Below are positions 1 to 6,570 of a stretch of DNA of 64,000 nucleotides, one piece after another (the first letter of the stretch is position 1; every line of letters begins with the position of its first letter). The position numbers and the translations under genes are program-made. The DNA is from Mesorhizobium loti (GTDB taxonomy: Bacteria > Pseudomonadota > Alphaproteobacteria > Rhizobiales > Rhizobiaceae), in the NCBI RefSeq assembly GCF_002858745.1, contig NZ_PJRO01000009.1, positions 217,829 through 281,828 on the forward strand, written 5' to 3'. The notes below the pieces were generated by a model. It was not told the origin of the DNA. It made no database searches and saw only the letters and a list, made by a program, of their open reading frames with translations.

Positions 1-135
1 CTGTGAAGCTGTGAAGCTGTGAAGCTGTGAAGCTGTGAAGCTGTGAAGCTGTGAAGCTGTGAAGCTGTGAAGCTGTGAAGCTGTGAAGCTGTGAAGCTGT
101 GAAGCTGTGAAGCTGTGAAGCTGTGAAGCTGTGAA
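1..135. repeat. 8-bp tandem repeat, cut by the window edge
   Basis: The unit ctgtgaag is repeated head to tail without a visible mismatch, giving almost 17 copies before the sequence changes at about 136. The array starts before the window, so its true length is unknown. It does not lie in a recognisable reading frame of a real protein. Arrays of this kind change length by slippage. Confidence 0.95.
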
Positions 136-198
136 CGTGCTGGGGCAACGGTGTGGGACTGCCATGCCCAGGGGAATAAGGATTGGAGGGCTCAAACG

Positions 199-228
199 AA
201 AAAAGCGGCGGGCAAGCCCACCGCTTTA
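199..228 (-). terminator. Rho-independent terminator of the DUF680 gene
   Basis: Read on the minus strand, a stem of about 11 bp with one mismatch (AAAGCGGTGGG pairing with CCCGCCGCTTT) and a short loop is followed by a run of T. It lies about 40 bases downstream of the stop codon of the small exported protein gene. Confidence 0.8.
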
Positions 229-268
229 TTCTATGCCGGCCGCAAGCCAGCAGGCGTATCAGCCGTGA

Positions 269-496
269 TTAGCTGTTGCCGCCGAGACGCGGAGCGCCAT
301 CGGTGACCGGCGTTGCAACGCTGTTGCTGTTGATGTCATGCGAGCCGCTCTTCACCGAAGCGGTGTAGCCGCTGTCAATGGTCGAGCCGACAGCATTCGG
401 GTTGGAACCGGCATAGGCATCAAAGTTGTCGCTGCCCGCGAAAGCCGAACCAGCGGCGATCAGGAGAGCAGCAGTAGCAAGAGCAATCTTTTTCAT
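269..496 (-). CDS. DUF680-type small exported protein
   Basis: A 75-residue protein with a clear Sec signal peptide: MKK, a hydrophobic stretch rich in Ala and Leu, and a likely cleavage site after GSAFA near residue 20. The mature part is about 55 residues, rich in Ser, Asn, Gly and Asp, and has no Cys. Length, signal peptide and composition match DUF680, a family of unknown function known almost only from Mesorhizobium. It is a single-gene unit with its own terminator. Function is unknown; a periplasmic or surface role is inferred only from the signal peptide. Confidence 0.8.
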   Translation of the reverse strand: MKKIALATAALLIAAGSAFAGSDNFDAYAGSNPNAVGSTIDSGYTASVKSGSHDINSNSVATPVTDGAPRLGGNS

Positions 497-977
497 TTTC
501 GTACTCCGAATATCAATGTCTGTCCGTCATGCGGCGTGTTCTTGGGAGGAATTCGCGTCGTTCGGACAGGGCGTATCTGGGAAAGACCTGGCCAGGTTTC
601 CAATCACGAAAAAGTGCCGGCTGGACCATGGAAACGATCCTTGAAACCACGGCATTGAGCTCTAGGTTTTATATTTTATGCAACAAATACAAATGGATAA
701 AAGAGACGAGCATTGGCCGATATGCAAAAGGATACCAAGCCGGTGTTCACAACGTCTTGTACGCATCGTCAACGTCCGTAACGACAATGGCAGGCCAAGC
801 CTGGCTTGAAATTAACCGAGGACCTGGTCCTCTGGCCTCACGGAGGCTGCGCGCTGAGGCTTGAGTGGCCCCTTGCTCCAAGGCTAGAACACTGCCGCTA
901 CGCTAAAAACCATGTCGGTTTCACCGCCCGCGCTAACCGGGCCGGCTGTTAAAGCAGTCGTGAACAGGGAGAACAGA
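497..977. other. Gene-poor intergenic stretch
   Basis: No convincing gene is seen here. Open frames in the stretch lack ribosome sites and family resemblance. It must hold the leftward promoter of the DUF680 gene and the rightward promoter of the aldehyde dehydrogenase. An AT-rich patch lies at about 660-715. A short perfect palindrome (GAGGACC, one base, GGTCCTC) is at 818-832, and a second hairpin-like pair (GCCTCA / TGAGGC) follows at about 835-861. Confidence 0.5.
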
Positions 978-2426
978 ATGCTGCGCAAGACGGATTTCTT
1001 CATCGACGGCAAGTGGGTCGCGCCGGTCGCGCCGAAGGAACTCGAAGTCATCAATCCAGCTGACGAGCAACCCTTTGCCGTCATTTCGCTGGGCTCCGCC
1101 GCCGATGTCGACAAGGCGGTCGCCGCCGCTCGCCGCGCTTTCGAAAGCTGGAGCCGTACCAGCCGCGACGAACGCCTTGCCGCGCTGGAGCGCCTGCTTG
1201 CCTCCTATAACAAGCGCATGAACGATATGGCCAAGGCCATTTCGGATGAGATGGGCGCGCCGATCAAGCTGGCGCTGGAAGCCCAGGCCGCCTGCGGTGC
1301 CGGCCACATCAAGGCCTTCATCCGCACGCTGAAGGACTTCCATTTCGAAACGCCGCTCAGCGAACGCAACAAGGAAGAGCATATCGTCTACGAGCCGATC
1401 GGTGTCTGCGGCCTCATCACGCCATGGAATTGGCCGATGAACCAGGTGACGTTGAAGGTCGTGCCGGCCATCGCCGCCGGATGCACCGTGGTGTTGAAGC
1501 CATCCGAGATCGCGCCGGTCTCGTCCATCGTCTTTGCCGAAATGATGGAAGACGCCGGCTTCCCGGCTGGCGTGTTCAATATGGTCAATGGCGACGGCCC
1601 GACCGTCGGCGAGGCGCTGTCACGTCATCCCGGTATCGACATGATGTCCTTCACCGGTTCGACCCGCGCCGGCATTGCCGTGGCCAAATCTTCCGCGGAA
1701 GGCATCAAGCGTGTCGCGCTGGAGCTTGGCGGCAAGTCGCCCAACATCGTCTTTGCCGACAGTGATCTGCCCGATGCGATCGCTCGTGGTCTGGCGCACT
1801 GCTTCGAAAACACCGGTCAGTCCTGCAACGCGCCGACCCGCATGTTGGTTGAACGCCCGGTTTATGATCGCGCCGTTGGCCTCGCAGCCGACTACGCCGC
1901 TACCGTCAAGGTTGGCAGCCCGGCCGAGGACGGCGATCATATCGGTCCGCTCTCTTCGGAGGTGCAGTTCAACAAGGTGCAGAGCCTGATCGAGGCTGGC
2001 ATCAAGGAAGGTGCACGCGTCGTCGCTGGCGGTCTTGGTCGTCCGGAAGGTTTCAATCGCGGCTATTACGTGCGTCCCACCATCTTTGCCGATGTCAACA
2101 ATGACATGACCATCGCGCGCGAGGAGATTTTCGGGCCGGTGCTGGCGATGATCCCCTTCGATACGGAGGAAGATGCCATCGCGATTGCGAACGACACGCC
2201 CTACGGCCTGTCGGGTTATGTCCAGACCCAGGACAAGGCCAAGGCGCAGCGCGTGGCGCGCCGCATCCGTGCCGGCATGGTCCAGATCAACGGCGCTGAT
2301 CGACCTTATGGTAGCCCCTTCGGTGGCTACAAGGCCTCGGGCCTCGGCCGCGAAGGCGGTAAATGGGGCCTCGAGGACTTCCTTGAAGTCAAGGCGATCT
2401 CCGGCTGGGACGAGCAGGTTGGCTGA
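978..2426 (+). CDS. Aldehyde dehydrogenase family protein
   Basis: A 482-residue NAD(P)-dependent aldehyde dehydrogenase, which oxidises an aldehyde to the acid. The catalytic cysteine is C283 in GQSCNAPTRM and the general base is E249 in ELGGKSP. The N-terminal FIDGKWV and the C-terminal YGLSGYVQT and GREGGKWG segments are typical of the superfamily, and the length is normal. I chose the ATG at 978 because AGGGAG lies just upstream and homology begins there; an upstream frame to 912 stays open but looks unrelated. The substrate cannot be told. No pathway partner is adjacent: the next gene is convergent. Confidence 0.92.
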   Translation: MLRKTDFFIDGKWVAPVAPKELEVINPADEQPFAVISLGSAADVDKAVAAARRAFESWSRTSRDERLAALERLLASYNKRMNDMAKAISDEMGAPIKLALEAQAACGAGHIKAFIRTLKDFHFETPLSERNKEEHIVYEPIGVCGLITPWNWPMNQVTLKVVPAIAAGCTVVLKPSEIAPVSSIVFAEMMEDAGFPAGVFNMVNGDGPTVGEALSRHPGIDMMSFTGSTRAGIAVAKSSAEGIKRVALELGGKSPNIVFADSDLPDAIARGLAHCFENTGQSCNAPTRMLVERPVYDRAVGLAADYAATVKVGSPAEDGDHIGPLSSEVQFNKVQSLIEAGIKEGARVVAGGLGRPEGFNRGYYVRPTIFADVNNDMTIAREEIFGPVLAMIPFDTEEDAIAIANDTPYGLSGYVQTQDKAKAQRVARRIRAGMVQINGADRPYGSPFGGYKASGLGREGGKWGLEDFLEVKAISGWDEQVG

Positions 2427-2468
2427 GCCAACCAGGTCGGCTGAGCCGTCCGGGTCGGATAAGCCCGA
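2415..2468 (+). repeat. 18-bp tandem repeat covering the stop codon
   Basis: Three imperfect 18-bp copies begin at 2415, 2433 and 2451. Each carries VG followed by a stop in the dehydrogenase frame (TGA, TGA, TAA). The first copy supplies the real stop codon of the dehydrogenase. Confidence 0.8.
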
Positions 2469-2508
2469 CATGGTCGGTTAAACTGACCCGCGCTTGTCGC
2501 TGATAAGA

Positions 2509-2537
2509 AAGGCGCCGCTCCGACCGGCGCCTTTTTC
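2509..2537. terminator. Bidirectional Rho-independent terminator
   Basis: AAAGGCGCC pairs with GGCGCCTTT around a short loop and continues into TTTTT on the plus strand, with AA runs on the other side. It sits between two convergent genes, so it can serve both. Confidence 0.85.
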
Positions 2538-2589
2538 ATTGCCACTGCGCTGCACGCTGGCATGTGGTGAGAAGTCGCTTCGTTCGAAT

Positions 2590-3300
2590 TCAGCCGATAC
2601 CCAGGTAAGCTCGGGCAATCTCCCGCATCCGGCTGCGATCGAAGCTCGGGCCATGGCCGCCATGACCCATGCTGATCGGCAGCTCGAGCAGCCGCTGCAT
2701 GGTATGACGATAGATGGCTGGATCGGAATCGGGCAGGTCGTCGAGCAGCGTGTCGTCATAGATGGCGTCGCCGCTGAAGAAGAGCCCATCATGCTCGTCG
2801 AAAAGTGCGATCGAATCCGGCGAATGGCCGGGCAGATGCAGAACGGTGAAACGCCGGTCGCCGAGATCGACGATGTCGCCTTCGGCAAGAACACGTGTCA
2901 GTGGCGCGGGTTCGATGCGGTAGGTTTCGCGGTCCCAACCGGGATAGGGCAGGCGCGACACAGCGCTTTCGAGTTCACGGAATTCCCGCGCGTAGGTGAC
3001 AGCATCGCCCATGCGGGCGAATTCGGCGGCACTTTGCACTGGCCCTGCGCGCTCGGCGAACTCGTGCAATGAACCAACATGGTCGAGATGGATATGGGTT
3101 GCGACCACCAGCATTGGCCTGTCCGCCGGCGTGTCGATCTCCGGCGCCAACGGGCAGATGCCCATGCCGGTGTCGACCAGCAGGTCGGCATCGCGCCCTT
3201 TGAGATGCCAGATATTGGCGCGCATATAAGGATGCACGAAGGGCTCGGTGATCAGTGTCAGCGCGGGATCGAGCGCCTTCCTGCCGAACCAGCCTGTCAT
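2590..3300 (-). CDS. MBL-fold metallo-hydrolase
   Basis: A 236-residue metallo-beta-lactamase fold hydrolase. The dinuclear metal motif is complete: THIHLDH (HxHxDH), then LPGHSPDS and FSGDAIYDD for the remaining His and Asp ligands. The start at 3300 is the first sensible ATG after the phosphofructokinase stop; the upstream extension of the frame overlaps that gene and is unrelated. It lies only about 10 bases downstream of pfp, so the two are probably co-transcribed. The substrate is unknown; the family includes glyoxalase II-like thioesterases and lactonases. Nothing visible links it to glycolysis beyond the operon arrangement. Confidence 0.85.
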   Translation of the reverse strand: MTGWFGRKALDPALTLITEPFVHPYMRANIWHLKGRDADLLVDTGMGICPLAPEIDTPADRPMLVVATHIHLDHVGSLHEFAERAGPVQSAAEFARMGDAVTYAREFRELESAVSRLPYPGWDRETYRIEPAPLTRVLAEGDIVDLGDRRFTVLHLPGHSPDSIALFDEHDGLFFSGDAIYDDTLLDDLPDSDPAIYRHTMQRLLELPISMGHGGHGPSFDRSRMREIARAYLGIG

Positions 3301-3310
3301 GCCCGCATCC

Positions 3311-4477
3311 TCACACGAATGGTTTGCCGACCTGGTATTTGGCCGGAACCAGGCGGTGCATATAGGCAAGGCCGGCCTCGGACAGCCCGTTGGCATCCTC
3401 GAGCAGATAATCATCTGGCATGTGTCGCGTCTTGGCGGCGACGCTGCTTAGCGGCACCTTCCTGAACACGGTTTTGCTGCCGTCATATTGCAGCGCCACC
3501 GAACCGCCGCCCTCTGCAGCCACACCGACAGCGAAGGCGCCGGCATCGAAGGCTTCCTGCGCGTCGACCGGGCTGACCGCTCCAATGTAGCCGCGCGGCA
3601 TATAGCCCAACGCATCGACGCGGGCGCGTTTGCCGGGCAGTTTCTCGGCCAGCGCCTGCTCGAATGCGCGGTTCAGGTCGCTGCCGGAAAGCTTGACGTT
3701 GCCATGCGCGTCGCGCTCGACCTTGTCGGGGCCAACGATGGTCTCGACCAGCGAGCGGCCATCCGCGGTCGAAACGCCTTCGGAGACCGCGACGATGCAG
3801 CGCTTGTGCCTGGCCATCGTCGCTTTCACGTCTTCGATGAAATCGTCCACCGAAAAGGCGCGTTCGGGCACGTAGACAAGATGTGGTCCGCTGTCTCCGT
3901 CCAATCGCCAGGCGGCGGACGCCGCTGTGAGAAAGCCGGCATGGCGGCCCATGACGATACCGACATAGATGCCGGGCAGGGCGCGGAAATCGAGATCCAC
4001 TGACAGGAAAGCGCCGGCGACGAATTCAGCGGCCGAGATGAAGCCTGGCGTGTGATCGTTTTCGACAAGATCGTTGTCGATGGTCTTCGGCGCATGCACG
4101 AAGGCGATCTTGCCACCGGCGGCGTCGGTGAGGATCTGTTGCGTGCCGGAAGTGTCATTGCCCCCGATATAGATGAAGGCATCGGCGCCGGCCTCCTGCA
4201 GCCCCTTCAGCACGAGTTCGCAATAGGCGGCATCCGGCTTGTCGCGGGTGGAGCCCAGTGCCGCCGAAGGTGTCCGCGCGATCAGCCTGAGCTGGTCCTC
4301 GCGCATGTCGGTCAGGTCGACATAGTCGCCGTCGCGGATACCGCGCACGCCGTGGCGAGAGCCAAGCACGCGCGCGCCTGGATGTTTCTTGCGCACTTCG
4401 AGAACTGCGCCGACAACCGTCTGGTTGATGACGGCGGTGGGGCCGCCGCCCTGGGCGATGACGAACGTTCCGGCCAT
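3311..4477 (-). CDS. pfp: 6-phosphofructokinase, PPi-dependent type
   Basis: A 388-residue phosphofructokinase-family enzyme, interconverting fructose 6-phosphate and fructose 1,6-bisphosphate. Visible motifs are GGGPTAVIN near the N terminus, YIGGNDTSGT, PKTIDNDL and MGRHAGFLTAASA. The Asp in GGNDT and the Lys in PKTIDND are features of pyrophosphate-dependent enzymes; ATP enzymes usually have Gly in those places. ATG at 4477 is preceded by GGGAGGA at good spacing. Rhizobia run mainly the Entner-Doudoroff route, so a reversible PPi enzyme may serve gluconeogenesis or the pentose phosphate pathway; that is inference. It leads the two-gene unit with the MBL hydrolase. Confidence 0.9.
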   Translation of the reverse strand: MAGTFVIAQGGGPTAVINQTVVGAVLEVRKKHPGARVLGSRHGVRGIRDGDYVDLTDMREDQLRLIARTPSAALGSTRDKPDAAYCELVLKGLQEAGADAFIYIGGNDTSGTQQILTDAAGGKIAFVHAPKTIDNDLVENDHTPGFISAAEFVAGAFLSVDLDFRALPGIYVGIVMGRHAGFLTAASAAWRLDGDSGPHLVYVPERAFSVDDFIEDVKATMARHKRCIVAVSEGVSTADGRSLVETIVGPDKVERDAHGNVKLSGSDLNRAFEQALAEKLPGKRARVDALGYMPRGYIGAVSPVDAQEAFDAGAFAVGVAAEGGGSVALQYDGSKTVFRKVPLSSVAAKTRHMPDDYLLEDANGLSEAGLAYMHRLVPAKYQVGKPFV

Positions 4478-4559
4478 CCTGCAATCCTCCCGATGCATCT
4501 GAGCCGGAACTTTCGCCTGTATTCCGGCGTGACGCAACGGGGGAGTTTAATCGATTAGG

Positions 4560-4656
4560 GAGCGAGTAGCGAATAGAGAGTAGCGAATAGTGAGTGGGTA
4601 GTAGCGAAGGGAGCGACTCTTTCCACTATTCATTACTCTCTATTCGCTACTCACTC
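4560..4656. repeat. Long imperfect inverted repeat, 33-bp arms
   Basis: The arms at 4560-4592 and 4624-4656 match as reverse complements with about three mismatches and are separated by 31 bases. Each arm is built from the short direct repeat GTAGCGAATAG. The right arm reaches into the stop codon of the L,D-transpeptidase gene, so the transcript would end in a very stable hairpin. It could act as a terminator or mRNA stabiliser, or be a dispersed intergenic repeat. Confidence 0.85.
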
Positions 4657-5452
4657 ATGCAACAACAATCGGCACCTTGTTCGGCGACGCCTTGACGCGA
4701 TTGTAGAGGTCGATGACGTCCTGGTTGATCATACGGACGCAGCCTGACGAAGCTTGGGTGCCGATGGTCCACCATTCCGGCGAGCCGTGCACGCGGTAAC
4801 CCGTGTCCTGGCCATCCTTGTAGATATAGTGCGCGCGTGCTCCGAGCGGATTGTCGAGGCCGCCCGGCTGGCCGCTCGCCCATTTCACCAGTTCGGGCTT
4901 GCGCGCGATCATTTCCCGGGGTGGCGTCCAGGTTGGCCATTCCTTGGTGTACTGGATCACCGCGCGGCCGCTCCATTCGAAGCCGGCCTTGCCGATGCCG
5001 ACGCCGTAGCGAATTGCCTCGCCGCCTTCCTGAACCCAGTAGAGATGACGTTCGTTGAGCCTGACCACGATCGTGCCGGGCGCTTCGCCGGTCGGGTCGA
5101 CAACGATCTGGCGGCGGAATTCGGCCTTGACCTTCTGGAAGGGGATGGCAGGGACGACGAAGCCGTTGTCGGTCAACGAGGCATACATCGCGCTGTTGTC
5201 GGTGATGTTCCTGTCGACGCTGATCGGTGGGATCGGGCGGATCGAGCCCGTCGACATGTCGTCGAGCGGCGGCATGCCACTCGATGGGCCGATCGGTCCG
5301 AGCGACGGGAGATCGAGGGTCTGCGAGCAGCCCGAGGCGCCAAGCAGGGTCATGATGCCGAGGCCGGAAAGCACGGCGCGGCGGGAAATGATGGTACTGG
5401 ATTCCGGGAAGTCGACGCCGGACGAAGGCGTCGGGTCTTGCGGCTTACGCAT
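4655..5452 (-). CDS. L,D-transpeptidase (YkuD domain)
   Basis: A 265-residue cell-wall enzyme that makes 3-3 cross-links in peptidoglycan or links proteins to it. The N terminus has a twin-arginine-like SRRAVLSGLG, a hydrophobic segment and a lipobox-like GASGC, suggesting export and possibly lipid anchoring. A Pro/Ser-rich linker follows. The C-terminal YkuD domain ends with the active-site HGSPEWW...SSGCVRM, whose Cys is the nucleophile. The ATG at 5452 is preferred; a GTG two codons upstream is possible. It is a single-gene unit. A MarR regulator elsewhere in this window (55208) resembles LdtR, known to control such enzymes in Rhizobiales, but a link is only inference. Confidence 0.92.
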   Translation of the reverse strand: MRKPQDPTPSSGVDFPESSTIISRRAVLSGLGIMTLLGASGCSQTLDLPSLGPIGPSSGMPPLDDMSTGSIRPIPPISVDRNITDNSAMYASLTDNGFVVPAIPFQKVKAEFRRQIVVDPTGEAPGTIVVRLNERHLYWVQEGGEAIRYGVGIGKAGFEWSGRAVIQYTKEWPTWTPPREMIARKPELVKWASGQPGGLDNPLGARAHYIYKDGQDTGYRVHGSPEWWTIGTQASSGCVRMINQDVIDLYNRVKASPNKVPIVVA

Positions 5453-5913
5453 GCACACTTTACCCCATACGAGCGGCAGGGATCACATGCCCGCCGGATG
5501 CGCGGCATTTTCACGATTCATGGTTTAAAAAGCGTGAAACCCTGGCAAGGTCTGCTTTTGCGGTCTTCGGCAGGAACTTTCAGCGTTTGCGCAGCCATAC
5601 TTCCGGCGGTTCCTGCACCAAAACTCCTTGCTCGCGTCACAATGTCGGCACGGGTCGAGCCTATCCGTTCCCTCGATCCTTGAGCACTGATTTTCGAACC
5701 TGGAACGGGCCTTCGCATGGCGGACCGCGACGACCGATATGGCACTGCTGACATCGGCCACCATGGCCATCGCGTGCGCTGCCGCGGCCGGTGTGTCGTG
5801 CGCGCCGAGCGACGAGACCTGACGCCGGTTTGCGGCGCCAGAATGGGCTGCAAAAATCGCTTTACATCCGCCTGAAGGCAGGGATTTATCCTGTTCTTTA
5901 ACAGGAGAGATCC
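5453..5913. other. Intergenic region with a possible 26-codon ORF
   Basis: No standard gene is recognised between the divergent transpeptidase and LysE genes. On the minus strand a short frame from 5598 to 5518 (MAAQTLKVPAEDRKS..., 26 residues) has a weak GGAAG upstream and ends about 65 bases before the transpeptidase start. It could be a leader peptide or chance. The promoters of both flanking genes must lie here. Confidence 0.4.
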
Positions 5914-6537
5914 ATGTCCTTCGAGAACTGGGCAGCTTTCGCTGCCGCATCGTCCATCCTTCTCATCATTCCAGGCCCCACCATCCTGCTCGTCGTCTCT
6001 TATGCGCTGGGGCAGGGCTGGCGCACGGCGCTGCCGATGGCGGTTGGTGTGGCGCTGGGCGACTTCACCGCCATGACACTGTCGATGCTGGGTATCGGCG
6101 CGTTGCTGGCTGCTTCGGCCACCATCTTCACGGTGCTGAAAGTCATCGGTGCCGCCTATCTCGTCTATCTCGGCATCAAGCTGTTTCGCGCCGGAGGCAC
6201 GCTGGAGGCGACACCGCGCCACGATGCCGTATCGGCGGTCAAGATGATGGCGCATGCCTGGCTGGTAACGGCGCTCAATCCCAAGAGCATCACTTTCTTC
6301 GTTGCCTTCCTGCCGCAGTTCATCGATCGGCACGGCAATTTCTGGACGCAGATGGCGATCTTCGAGGCAACTTTCCTGACGCTGGCCTTCGCCAACGCCT
6401 TTGGTTACGCGCTGGTTGCCTCGCGGGCGCGCAACGTGGTGCGCAACCCCAAGGCGATCCGTATTTTCAACCGCACCGGTGGCACGCTTCTGGTCGGCGC
6501 GGGCATTGCTACCGTGGCGATGCGGTCTGGTAATTGA
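5914..6537 (+). CDS. LysE/RhtB family exporter
   Basis: A 207-residue inner-membrane protein with about six hydrophobic segments. The N-terminal IPGPTILLVVSYALGQGWR matches the LysE/RhtB signature, a PGP motif followed by a Gly-rich turn. LNPKSITFFVAFLPQF in the middle is also diagnostic. The family exports amino acids such as lysine, threonine or homoserine, or related metabolites. ATG 5914 is preceded by CAGGAGAG. The gene stands alone and is convergent with the autotransporter. The substrate cannot be assigned from sequence. Confidence 0.9.
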   Translation: MSFENWAAFAAASSILLIIPGPTILLVVSYALGQGWRTALPMAVGVALGDFTAMTLSMLGIGALLAASATIFTVLKVIGAAYLVYLGIKLFRAGGTLEATPRHDAVSAVKMMAHAWLVTALNPKSITFFVAFLPQFIDRHGNFWTQMAIFEATFLTLAFANAFGYALVASRARNVVRNPKAIRIFNRTGGTLLVGAGIATVAMRSGN

Positions 6538-6543
6538 GCAGAG

Positions 6544-6567
6544 AGGCGGGGCTGACCAGCCCCGCCT
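6544..6567. terminator. GC-rich hairpin between convergent genes
   Basis: AGGCGGGGCT pairs perfectly with AGCCCCGCCT around a four-base loop. It lies just after the LysE stop and just after the autotransporter stop on the other strand. There is no clear T run, so termination activity is likely but not certain. Confidence 0.55.
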
Positions 6568-6570
6568 GTC

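Noticed and set aside
5518-6333. A 271-codon minus-strand frame across the LysE gene
   Set aside because: It overlaps the clear LysE exporter and is Arg/Gln-rich. Only its last 26 codons, outside LysE, were kept as a weak small-ORF candidate.
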